From the NCBI RefSeq assembly GCF_030929555.1, contig NZ_JAVFVT010000038.1, forward strand, positions 1 to 64,000: DNA of 64,000 nucleotides, written 5' to 3'. The notes below the pieces were generated by a model that made no database searches, was not told the origin of the DNA, and saw nothing but the letters and a program-made list of their open reading frames with translations. The stretch is from Paenibacillus sp. LHD-117 (GTDB lineage Bacteria; Bacillota; Bacilli; Paenibacillales; Paenibacillaceae). Positions 51,789 through 60,525 of the stretch are shown piece after piece; position 1 is the first letter of the stretch, and each line of letters opens with the position of its first letter. A program made the position numbers and the translations under genes.

Positions 51789-52760
51789 CTACAAAATAAT
51801 TCGGCGCAATCTAGCGTCCGTCTCTTCGTCTATCGCCACGCCCGCGCTGTCCATCGCGCTCATGACCGCCCCGATCACGGGATCGATCGTCAGCTTCACG
51901 ATGCTTGCGTTCGGCGCTGCCGCGCGCACGGCTTCCCGGATGGCGTCGACCATGTGAGGCGAGCTTCCTCGCATCATGACGCTTCCCGTCAGCACGACGT
52001 CGAACGTCTCATTCTGCATGCCTAATCTGCGGATAAGCGCGATTACCGCATTCGCGTGCTCGCGCCCCGTCTCCTCAAGGATGCGAATGGCTACCGCATC
52101 TCCTTCCGCCGCGGCTTCGAACATCAGCTTCGCCAGCTCGGCCGGCGGACGTTTGCCATTGTCGAGCGCGTCGTCGTACATCGCTTGCACTGAAGGGTAT
52201 CCGAGCTTGCGCGGAACGGCCTCCATTAGCGACGACGGCTGCTCGCGACCCTCCCAAGAACGAATCGCCGTACGGAACGCATGAACGGCAAGATCCGTGC
52301 CGGAGCCTTGGCCATCTCCGAACAGATAGCCGAAGCCGCCGTACTGCAGTTCTTCGCCGTTCGCGTTGCGCGCGGCCGCGTTAAACCCCGTGCCGCTGAT
52401 AATAACCGCGCCATGGGATTGATGCGTGCCTGCCCGCATGCCGATCATCGTGTCACAGGCGATCGCGTAACGCTCATACCCGAGCGAAGCGATCATCGGC
52501 CGCAATATTTCGTAATCCGGCTCCCTGTCCGCTCCCGCCAGACCGAAGTAAGCGAAGTCGACTTGCTCCTTCGTCGCTCCTGCATCCGCAAGCGCGGCGT
52601 TGCAAGCTTCCTCGATATGGTCGCGGGCAGCCTGGAACGCGGTCTGATGATTGCCGTTGCCGCTATGGCCGCGGCCGAGTACTTCACCTTTTTCGTTTAC
52701 CAGTAAGGCATGCGTTTTCGTGCCCCCGGCATCTATGCCTAGAAATAGGATGTCTCCCAC
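51789..52760 (-). CDS. BadF/BadG-type N-acetylglucosamine (amino sugar) kinase
   Basis: The product is a 323-residue ASKHA kinase. Phosphate-1 motif FLGIDAGGTKTHALLV, FGLAGADREPD, ISGTGFNAAARN and GGFGYLFGDGQGSG are typical of GlcNAc kinase-like BcrAD proteins. It is first in the operon with GH4, suggesting hydrolysis of a disaccharide and phosphorylation of the released sugar, or the reverse order. Confidence 0.87.
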   Translation of the reverse strand: MGDILFLGIDAGGTKTHALLVNEKGEVLGRGHSGNGNHQTAFQAARDHIEEACNAALADAGATKEQVDFAYFGLAGADREPDYEILRPMIASLGYERYAIACDTMIGMRAGTHQSHGAVIISGTGFNAAARNANGEELQYGGFGYLFGDGQGSGTDLAVHAFRTAIRSWEGREQPSSLMEAVPRKLGYPSVQAMYDDALDNGKRPPAELAKLMFEAAAEGDAVAIRILEETGREHANAVIALIRRLGMQNETFDVVLTGSVMMRGSSPHMVDAIREAVRAAAPNASIVKLTIDPVIGAVMSAMDSAGVAIDEETDARLRRIIL

Positions 52761-52869
52761 GCTCCTTGTCGATCTTGTTGAATGTTATACTCCCACTATA
52801 ATGCAAGAAAACACCGTTCCTCTACGCAAAAGAAACGATGTTTTGATACTATCTTATTGTTTTTTCGGT

Positions 52870-53721
52870 CTATGCCCTCAGCTCGGACGGCAGCTTGCCG
52901 ATATGGCCTTTGAATAGCCGGTTGAAGTTCGACAAGTTTCGGAAGCCGCATTCCGAGGCGATGTCGATCATTTTCATATCCGTCGTTTCGATCAGATCGA
53001 CCGCGCGCGTCAGCCGCAGTTGAATCAGATAATCCATCGGCGAAGTGCCGACGATTTGCGCGAACAGCGCGCTGAACCGCGAAGGACTTAGATGGGCCAG
53101 CTCCGACAGCTCCTTCAGCGTCCACGGATGCGCGATCCGCTCCTCCATCCCGTGCAGCACGCGGCGGATCGTCTCCATGCCTCTGGCATGCCCCGCCCTC
53201 TCTCCCGTTTTTTTGGCAAAAAAACGATTGACGTACGCCAAAAATCGAACGAGCTGCGACCGGACCACCGCTTCGTAATGCGGCTCTTTGCGCTTGAATT
53301 CGCTTTTCATGTCTTCAAGCAGAACCGTCAATCGCGGCAGCTCCGGATTCGATCGATCGAGCACGTTGTCGAAGCGGGCGCCCGTCTCCCTGAAGGGAAT
53401 GAGCAGCTCCGTGTCGTACCGCTGCTCGAGCGCGAGATATGCCGGATCGAACATGATGATGCCCATTACGAGCCCGTCGGTTTCGAACGCGCGATGCAGA
53501 TCATTGGAGTTGATAAGGACGATATCTCCTTCGACTAGCTCGCGCTTGCTCCCGTTGATAAGAATATAACCGCTGCCGCTGATGATATAATTAATCTCCA
53601 GCGCGTCGTGCCAATGCAGCCGCTGGAAAGGCGGACTGACCCCCTCCGTCTGCGAGACGAGCAAGGGGAACTCTTGCGGCAGTTCGATTTGATCCCTGAT
53701 GATCGGCGGGTTCGGCTTCAT
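52870..53721 (-). CDS. AraC-family regulator with cupin sensor
   Basis: The product is 283 residues. N-terminal cupin: RLHWHDALEINYIISGSGYI and LINSNDLHRAFE. C-terminal double helix-turn-helix: HPWTLKELSELAHLSPSRFS and MIDIASECGFRNLSNFNRLF. The gene is just upstream of the kinase-GH4 unit in the same direction (109-base gap), so it probably regulates these sugar genes. Confidence 0.9.
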   Translation of the reverse strand: MKPNPPIIRDQIELPQEFPLLVSQTEGVSPPFQRLHWHDALEINYIISGSGYILINGSKRELVEGDIVLINSNDLHRAFETDGLVMGIIMFDPAYLALEQRYDTELLIPFRETGARFDNVLDRSNPELPRLTVLLEDMKSEFKRKEPHYEAVVRSQLVRFLAYVNRFFAKKTGERAGHARGMETIRRVLHGMEERIAHPWTLKELSELAHLSPSRFSALFAQIVGTSPMDYLIQLRLTRAVDLIETTDMKMIDIASECGFRNLSNFNRLFKGHIGKLPSELRA

Positions 53722-53802
53722 GGTACGTATCTCCTCGCAATGGTCGCTTTCGTTCTCTAAAGTATAGCAGAGCTTGACGTCGCGGAGAAGACGCGTTCGA
53801 TA

Positions 53803-53837
53803 ATAAGACCGGACGGGGAAACCCTGTCCGGTCTTCG
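53803..53837 (-). terminator. terminator of the GH30-GH43 gene
   Basis: AAGACCGGAC (53805-53814) pairs with GTCCGGTCTT (53826-53835). On the minus strand ATTATCG follows, so the T-run is short. Confidence 0.6.
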
Positions 53838-53842
53838 TCGCT

Positions 53843-56800
53843 TTATTCCGCTGCTGCCTGCTCCAGGGATCTAGTCATGAGAGCTGCCGCGTGCGCACGG
53901 GTCGCAAGCTGTTTGGGTTTAACCGTGCCGTCTTCGTATCCGGTCAGGATGCCTAGTTGCGTTGCGGCGGTCACGTAAGGAACGGCCCAAGCGGAAATTT
54001 CGGACTCGTCCTCAAACGAAGCGCCGTCCATTTTTAACTCCAGCTTGAACGCCTTAACGATCATAACCGCCATCTGCTCTCGTGTAATGGAAACATCCGG
54101 TCTGAAGGTATGGTCCTCAAACCCTTCTACGATTCCGTTCGCAACTGCAATAGAAATCGCGTCTTCAGCCCAATGACCCTCGATATCTTTGAAGCCCGTC
54201 TGCGCAGCTGTCTCCTTTAACCCCATCGCTTTAACAAGAATGTTTATAAACTCCGCTCTTGTGATGTTTTGTGAAGGTCTGTAGGTTCCATCCTTATATC
54301 CGTTCACCGCTCCTAGCTGAACCAGATTCCGAATATCCTGCTCGGCCCAATGTCCCGCGATGTCCTTCAACAGGGTCTGCTGCTCTCCTCCATCTATGGT
54401 TTCGGCAATGATCGCGAATTTCGTAAAGTGATCCACCGTACCAGTAACCGTAAATTTGGACGGATCGACTTTAATGTTGTCCAGTTTGATCCATTCGTTG
54501 GTTGCTTCGTTCAACCAGGCGATAAACAGGTTAAACTTCTTCATATCTACTTGATCCGGGTTGAACTTGATGGTGATCGTAACTGGATCTTTGAAATGGC
54601 CAAGTTTATCTTTTATCATTTCGAATACTTCGCTGACCAGCTCCGCGCCTTGCGGTCTCCACTTGTCGTCGAGATCATCGCGGTCAATCGTTTCTACCGT
54701 AACGACAATATCGCTGTCGATCGCGTCTGCGGAGATTTCAAGAGTAACTCCATTTGCCTCAATTTTTCCGCCGGTTTTGTCGCTGACAGTCACCGAAGTC
54801 GGCTTTGGCGTTGTTGTCGGTGTAGGAGTAGGCGTCTCAGGATTGCCCGGATCTGGCGTCGGTGTGGTCGCCTGCGTCCACTTCGCGTATAACGTGAAAT
54901 CGGAAGCCGGAACCGTGTCTGCAGCATAATTCCATGGCTCAGCGAACAATTCGTCTTTAAACCAGCCTGCGAACGTATAACCGTCTTTCGACGGCGCCGG
55001 CGGCTCGGCCAGCTTCGATCCGGCAGCCGCTCCGTAGACGGTGCGCACGTCGCTGCCTCCGTTGCTGTTGAATGTTACGGTTGTGCCTGTCTTGAAGACG
55101 GACATATCCCATTCATCATGCCAACTCACCGCTACTTTTCGGTTTGCGGTATCCAAATCGATCGGAAGCCATACATATCTGGAGTCCTTCAAATCGTTCG
55201 GGAACCAGCGATCCGCCATAAAAATAAACTTATTCGGCACGAGATCGCCATTGCCATCGCGATAGGGCAGCACAAACGTGCTTTGGCTGCGGAAGGTTGT
55301 TCCTTCCCAATCGCCCACCATCGGATCGCCATTGTCCCACCATGGGCCAAACATCCCGTTCGTCGAAACATGATATCTAGCCGGGTTCGGATTCCAGCCG
55401 GTCAAGCCGGATGTAATCATATAATAGACACCGTCTTGCTTGAAAATCGTTGGCGCTTCCCTCCAGCCTTTGAAAGCTCTCACATAGTGTTCGCCCTCCA
55501 AGGTTTGACCGTTTTCGTTCGTCGCTGGACCCGTATATTCATCATTCAGCATCATGATGACGGTCGTCGCGTTTTCTTCCGAAGCATAAACCAAATACGC
55601 TTTGTCATGCGTTGCCGGATTCTCGTCATCGTCGACATACAGCGTCATATCGCGCAGCATGCCCTCGTTGCCGTTCTCCGCGCCTTTATTCGGCAAGCGG
55701 AACGTACCCAAAAATCGGAATGGCCCGGTCGGCGAATCGCTGATCGCGACGCCGCCTTCCGCCGTCCAATAAGAACCCGCGATCGGCCCGTCCTGATGCC
55801 ACCACATGACATATTTGCCCGTAGTCTCGTTGTAGACGACTTTCGGACGCTCCACCACTTTATCCCAGTTGAAATCTTTGTACATCGCCTGCTTCCGTTC
55901 GTTCGTATAGCCGTCGTACAACGCGTTCAGCTCCGCGATGCGCTCCGGCGAATTGTGTTTGCTAAGCGAGTTGACCGGCGATTTCATCGTCTTCGTATAG
56001 TCTGCGTCTTTGTTTGTAATCGTAATCGAACGATTGGGATCAAACGCCACCCCGCTGTTTTTGTACGTATCGGAATTTTCGTCCAGGTACAGCGGCAATT
56101 CTCCGTTTGGCAGAACATCCTCGCCAAGCTGAGGATTGTTGAATACCGGCAGCACAACCCCTTCGTTTTTCCAATTGTACAAGTCTTTCGACGAGTAGGC
56201 GTGAATCCCGGTTACCGGCACGTAACCCGAACCTACGTTATTTTCCGTCTTGTCTTCGCCGTACCAATAATAGGTTTTGTTCGCCTTATTGTAGAGAATG
56301 CCGCCGCCATGAGCCTGAATCGGCATACCTTCCGTATCCAGCCATACTTCCCCGCTCTTAATGGATTCGTTTTGGCCCAGATTGGCATATAGCTCATACT
56401 TATCGTCGAGAACGACCGTGTAATACGCAACGCTTTCTTCGGTCAGCATGGCGACATCGCCGATATCCGCGATTAGCTTGTCGACCGACGCGGTGACCAG
56501 CGGATTCAATCCAGTCTTGATCTCGTTGATCCGTTCGATCGCGGCGGTCACGCTGCTTGGATCGATGTTTGTTACTTCCTTCTGCTTCACGGACAGCTCT
56601 GCCGCCGCGAGCGTATTGGCGTCCCCTCCGGTGGTCATGGCCTGAATGGCGATATACCGGGCCGTTTTGGATTTGAACGTCGCCGTTTGTTGACCCGACT
56701 TGGATGTATCCCAGGCGCCCGTTCCCGCCAAAACAAAGTGCGCGTCCAAATAGTTTTGCGTGCCGTCGACGGTCGTACCCGCCAAATCTTCATTGCTCGT

Positions 56801-59188
56801 ATAAATATTGTATCTCGCGATTCTTCCGTTCGCTTTGTCTTGTCTTGGCGTATACGTTAATAAGCCAACATCCGCTTTCGTTTCATTCAGATCCAAGATG
56901 ATATAGTCGCCGGGAACATATTTTCTTCCATTTTCATCCCAGTTCGTCTCGTAAAAGGTCCCCGCATCGCCATCAAGAATATGGCTTGCCGGATTTCCCC
57001 AATACGCTTCCGGCGCGTAGAATAGGTCGACACCGGCGATGGGATTTCCGCCCGATACGATCGCATCCATCTCGGCGGCTAATTTGCCTGCCATTCTCGC
57101 GATCTCTTCCTCCGTGGCGCTCGAGCTGTCTCGCAGCGCTTCGGCTTCGTTTCGCAGCGATTGCAGCACGGTCAAATAAGAAGGATCTTTTTCAAATTCA
57201 TTGATAAATGCAGTCGCATCCGCGATCGCGCCGTTAAGCAGGGTCTTGTCGACCGTGTAGCCGTCCCTAGTATAAATATTTATTTCGGCGGCCGAGCCGT
57301 ATTGCTTGCCGGCGTCGCTTCTTGAAGCAAGCGCGGTAAACTTCACATATGAGGCACCTACAGCGTTAAAGGTCGCCGTTTTTTCCTTTTTATCCGCATC
57401 CCAGGTTCCTTCGGCGGCTTTCGTGAAAGTCGTTCCATCGGAGCTTACGGAAATTTCGTATTTCGTAACGATGCCATTAAAATCTACGTCTTGTCTTGGC
57501 GTATATTTCAGCTTATAGACCCCGTTGTATGATTGGCCGAGATGATATGTGATGGAATGCGGCAGCGCCGTATAACTTCCGTCATAAGCCGTATGCCATT
57601 TGGTGCTTGCGTTCCCATCCAGCGTTTTGTCCGGTCCTTCGCCGGGAGCTTCGCTGGTTGCCGTCGCGCTCATCTCGTTTTGAGGAATAGCCGTGTTCGT
57701 CGTATAGGTTGCTCCGTCAATGACGAACGTCGTAATCGACTTGGCGCCGACGGTTGCGTTTAACGTTTTGCCGGCGACCGGAATGCCGTTTTTCTGAACG
57801 ACGTTTTCTATTGCGGACGAAACATATGGCGTTGCGACTCCGTTAACGGCATCAAATTGAGACAAGTTCAATGAGATCGATTGAGCGCTTGTTTCCGGGT
57901 TGCGATAGACAACATAGATTTTACCGTTCGCATCATCGTAGGCCGCGAGCGTATTGTCGTTGTCGTCACCGATAAATCGGGAGCCCTGCGGAATAAATTT
58001 GCTGAACTGCGCCATGGCGTAATATTTTTTCGTGAGGTACCATTCCTCCGGGTTATCGAAGTTGGCGTGAATAAGACCCCAGTTCATGTTTTCTTTTTGA
58101 GGCTGCATATTCACTTCGCTTTCGATGGCTTGCCAGATGACCCAAGCCTGAGGCTCCAGCCAAGTAATGTCCGTCATGATTCTTTCGGCGAGCGCGAGAG
58201 CGGGCTCGAAGTCGTCATGATTATGCGCGACGCCCGACGGGCCGAGATCCACTTCGGACATCCACAACGTCTTGCCCGCGGCTTTGGCTTGATCTCGCAC
58301 CAAGTGGCGCTGCCATCCGCCGTACGTATGCGTGTTCATTTGACCGACGTTGGCTTTCGTCACTTCATCATACGAGTTCCAGTTCGTTACGAAGGTATCG
58401 ATGACGGACTCGTCCATGGCGGAAATGCGGACATCCTGCAGCCCGCGTTCATTAAGCGCGCCGCGAGCGGCGTTAATCATTTTGGCTTGCGAAGCCGGAT
58501 CCCAGTGGGAGCCTTCCTGGCCGCCGCCGAAGCCCCAGTAGTTCGTACTTGGTTCGTTCACGGGGGATAACGACCTGAACTGAATCCCTTCATCCTGGAA
58601 ATGTTTCACGACTTCCGCAAGGTAGTTTGCAAAGTTGTTATACTGATCTTCTCTTAAATTATCTTTCCACGATTCCCGGTGTCCTGTCGTGCTTCCGCTC
58701 ACCGTCATATAATACGGAGCGGAATTGGAGAACGCCTCTAGAATGTCGGCGCCTCTCTCGATGGCCGCCTCCAGCCACCAGCGCTGGTTGGCATCTTGAC
58801 TCCAGTCGAAATCGCTTGGGGCTAGCGCCTCGGAATCTGCAGGATTTGGCGCGAAGCCCGGCATCCTTCCGCCTTGGCGCATCGTATCGTATTCGGGATT
58901 TTCGCCGCCGCCGATATTATATCGGACAATATTATAATTTAAACCTTCATCCGAATATAAAGCGTCCGCCAACGCCTCTCTGGCAGCATCTTCATATCCG
59001 CCCGTCACATTGCCGAACCACGCCAAAGAAGTGCCCCATCCTTCCCAGGCTTTATGCATGTACCCGGGATCAAGCTGGATAGAAGTCGCCGCAAGCGCTT
59101 TCTCGGTTGATATGCCGAAAAACATCGTCGACATCAAGCTTACTGCGAGAAAAGATGGTAATATCCTCTTTTTATGTCTGCCAATCAT
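53843..59188 (-). CDS. SLH-anchored GH30-GH43 arabinogalactan-type hydrolase
   Basis: The product is 1,781 residues and secreted (signal to about 34, ALAA). Domains: GH30 (37-495) with acid Glu212 (SPVNEPSTNYW) and nucleophile Glu312 (WMSEVDLG); F5/8C-like beta-sandwich (500-640); helical linker (645-710); second F5/8C-like domain (720-870); helical linker; GH43 (940-1365), beginning near IQAHGGGILYNKANKTYYWY like exo-beta-1,3-galactanase-type members; Listeria-Bacteroides repeat (1368-1438, YTFAGWFKDE); Pro/Thr linker; ZU5-like domain (1465-1595); three SLH domains (1605-1781). GH30 endo-beta-1,6-galactanase plus GH43 exo-beta-1,3-galactanase would attack both chains of type II arabinogalactan; the substrate is inferred. 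GAGGAGG precedes ATG 59188. Confidence 0.9.
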   Translation of the reverse strand: MIGRHKKRILPSFLAVSLMSTMFFGISTEKALAATSIQLDPGYMHKAWEGWGTSLAWFGNVTGGYEDAAREALADALYSDEGLNYNIVRYNIGGGENPEYDTMRQGGRMPGFAPNPADSEALAPSDFDWSQDANQRWWLEAAIERGADILEAFSNSAPYYMTVSGSTTGHRESWKDNLREDQYNNFANYLAEVVKHFQDEGIQFRSLSPVNEPSTNYWGFGGGQEGSHWDPASQAKMINAARGALNERGLQDVRISAMDESVIDTFVTNWNSYDEVTKANVGQMNTHTYGGWQRHLVRDQAKAAGKTLWMSEVDLGPSGVAHNHDDFEPALALAERIMTDITWLEPQAWVIWQAIESEVNMQPQKENMNWGLIHANFDNPEEWYLTKKYYAMAQFSKFIPQGSRFIGDDNDNTLAAYDDANGKIYVVYRNPETSAQSISLNLSQFDAVNGVATPYVSSAIENVVQKNGIPVAGKTLNATVGAKSITTFVIDGATYTTNTAIPQNEMSATATSEAPGEGPDKTLDGNASTKWHTAYDGSYTALPHSITYHLGQSYNGVYKLKYTPRQDVDFNGIVTKYEISVSSDGTTFTKAAEGTWDADKKEKTATFNAVGASYVKFTALASRSDAGKQYGSAAEINIYTRDGYTVDKTLLNGAIADATAFINEFEKDPSYLTVLQSLRNEAEALRDSSSATEEEIARMAGKLAAEMDAIVSGGNPIAGVDLFYAPEAYWGNPASHILDGDAGTFYETNWDENGRKYVPGDYIILDLNETKADVGLLTYTPRQDKANGRIARYNIYTSNEDLAGTTVDGTQNYLDAHFVLAGTGAWDTSKSGQQTATFKSKTARYIAIQAMTTGGDANTLAAAELSVKQKEVTNIDPSSVTAAIERINEIKTGLNPLVTASVDKLIADIGDVAMLTEESVAYYTVVLDDKYELYANLGQNESIKSGEVWLDTEGMPIQAHGGGILYNKANKTYYWYGEDKTENNVGSGYVPVTGIHAYSSKDLYNWKNEGVVLPVFNNPQLGEDVLPNGELPLYLDENSDTYKNSGVAFDPNRSITITNKDADYTKTMKSPVNSLSKHNSPERIAELNALYDGYTNERKQAMYKDFNWDKVVERPKVVYNETTGKYVMWWHQDGPIAGSYWTAEGGVAISDSPTGPFRFLGTFRLPNKGAENGNEGMLRDMTLYVDDDENPATHDKAYLVYASEENATTVIMMLNDEYTGPATNENGQTLEGEHYVRAFKGWREAPTIFKQDGVYYMITSGLTGWNPNPARYHVSTNGMFGPWWDNGDPMVGDWEGTTFRSQSTFVLPYRDGNGDLVPNKFIFMADRWFPNDLKDSRYVWLPIDLDTANRKVAVSWHDEWDMSVFKTGTTVTFNSNGGSDVRTVYGAAAGSKLAEPPAPSKDGYTFAGWFKDELFAEPWNYAADTVPASDFTLYAKWTQATTPTPDPGNPETPTPTPTTTPKPTSVTVSDKTGGKIEANGVTLEISADAIDSDIVVTVETIDRDDLDDKWRPQGAELVSEVFEMIKDKLGHFKDPVTITIKFNPDQVDMKKFNLFIAWLNEATNEWIKLDNIKVDPSKFTVTGTVDHFTKFAIIAETIDGGEQQTLLKDIAGHWAEQDIRNLVQLGAVNGYKDGTYRPSQNITRAEFINILVKAMGLKETAAQTGFKDIEGHWAEDAISIAVANGIVEGFEDHTFRPDVSITREQMAVMIVKAFKLELKMDGASFEDESEISAWAVPYVTAATQLGILTGYEDGTVKPKQLATRAHAAALMTRSLEQAAAE

Positions 59189-59261
59189 GTTAACAACCTC
59201 CTCTAAATTTGTTAGCCTTCAAGAGATCTGAGCCGCTTGCACTCTCCTTTCCCCTCTAAAT

Positions 59262-59277
59262 ATGTAAGCGCTTTATT
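59262..59277. promoter_or_regulatory. cre-like catabolite control site
   Basis: ATGTAAGCGCTTTATT matches the CcpA site WTGNAARCGNWWWCAW except at two bases near the end. It lies between the promoter and the GH30-GH43 start codon, a position where CcpA would block transcription. Confidence 0.55.
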
Positions 59278-59328
59278 ATTCTGATTTTATCATGTGCATA
59301 GGCATTTTATTTAGGATAAAATCGGTGA

Positions 59329-59357
59329 TTTATAGTCCAATTGTTACCATGTTGCAA
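59329..59357 (-). promoter_or_regulatory. sigma-A promoter of the GH30-GH43 gene
   Basis: TTGCAA (59357-59352), a 17-base spacer and TATAAA (59334-59329) on the minus strand. The predicted start is near 59322 and the leader is about 130 bases. Confidence 0.65.
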
Positions 59358-59526
59358 TTTACTTCCGAATGAAATTTGTAGTTTTTATTGAAAGTGGTAT
59401 GATTTTTAGATTTTATAAGGAAAGCTAATCAAAACGATCTGATGGCAGTCTTTGCTGTTGAGATCGAGGTCTATGTCATTTACAATAGAATATGTGTTCA
59501 CTTTTGTTACAGAAAGGATTATCGAA

Positions 59527-60420
59527 ATGAAAGACAAACCACAATATCAAATCTTGTTGTACTATAAATTCGTTCCCGTACCCGATGCCGAGCAATTCGC
59601 CGCCGAGCATTTGGCCTACTGCAAGGAATTAAACGTGAAGGGCCGCATTCTGATCGCGGACGAAGGCATTAACGGCACCGTTTCCGGAACGGTCGAGCAG
59701 ACCGAGCAATACATGCGCGATCTGCGCGCCAATCCGTTGTTCTTCGATATCGTGTTCAAGGTAGACGAAGCCGAAGGGCATGCGTTCCGCAAAATATTCG
59801 TCCGTTACAAAAAGGAGCTCGTCACTCTTCGTTACGACAAACCGCTTGATCCCAACACGCTCAGCGGGACACGCTTATCTCCGAAGGAGTTCCATGAATA
59901 CTTGCAACGGGAGGACGTAATCGTGCTGGACGGCCGCAGCGATTACGAATACGATCTCGGGCATTTCCGTGGCGCGATCAGGCCCGACCTTGAGACGTTT
60001 AAGGAATTCCCGGAATGGCTGCGCGAGAATATGGCAGATTTTAAAGACAAACCGATTATCACTTATTGCACGGGCGGCATACGGTGCGAGAAGCTGACCG
60101 GCGTCATGCTGAGCGAAGGCTTCAAGGACGTTTATCAGCTGGAGGGCGGCATCGTCACTTACGGCAAGGACGAAGAAGTGCAAGGCAGACTGTTCGACGG
60201 CAAATGTTACGTGTTCGACGAGCGGATCTCCGTGAGAATCAATAACACGGACGAAGATATCGTCGTCGGCAAGTGTTACCACTGCGGCGTCACTGCCGAT
60301 ACGTATATCAACTGCGCGGATGACACCTGTCACCGACAGCATATTGTGTGCCCGGACTGCGAAACGTCGCAAAACGGATTTTGTTCCGCGGAGTGCGAGG
60401 ATAACGTGAAGATCGGTTAA
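59527..60420 (+). CDS. trhO: tRNA uridine-34 hydroxylase TrhO (rhodanese family)
   Basis: The product is 297 residues: an N-terminal acylphosphatase-like domain (ILIADEGINGTVSGT), a rhodanese domain with catalytic Cys181 in TYCTGGIRCEK (second Cys187), and a cysteine-rich C-terminal part (CYHCGVTADTY, CPDCETSQNGFCSAEC) that may bind metal. TrhO makes 5-hydroxyuridine at the wobble position of some tRNAs. ATG 59527 follows AAAGGATT; an upstream in-frame start adds 25 residues without homology. Confidence 0.92.
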   Translation: MKDKPQYQILLYYKFVPVPDAEQFAAEHLAYCKELNVKGRILIADEGINGTVSGTVEQTEQYMRDLRANPLFFDIVFKVDEAEGHAFRKIFVRYKKELVTLRYDKPLDPNTLSGTRLSPKEFHEYLQREDVIVLDGRSDYEYDLGHFRGAIRPDLETFKEFPEWLRENMADFKDKPIITYCTGGIRCEKLTGVMLSEGFKDVYQLEGGIVTYGKDEEVQGRLFDGKCYVFDERISVRINNTDEDIVVGKCYHCGVTADTYINCADDTCHRQHIVCPDCETSQNGFCSAECEDNVKIG

Positions 60421-60442
60421 TTCGATGAAGTGCCTAAAAATA

Positions 60443-60494
60443 AAAATACTCTCTTCCATTTGCATTGAGCGCAAATGAAAGAGAGTATTTTTTT
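60443..60494. terminator. bidirectional terminator between trhO and guaA
   Basis: AAATACTCTCTT and AAGAGAGTATTT, with a further inner CATTTGC/GCAAATG pairing, form a long stem flanked by As and Ts on both sides. Confidence 0.88.
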
Positions 60495-60525
60495 GTTTGC
60501 GAAAAGTTGCAGGTTGGTTACCGTT

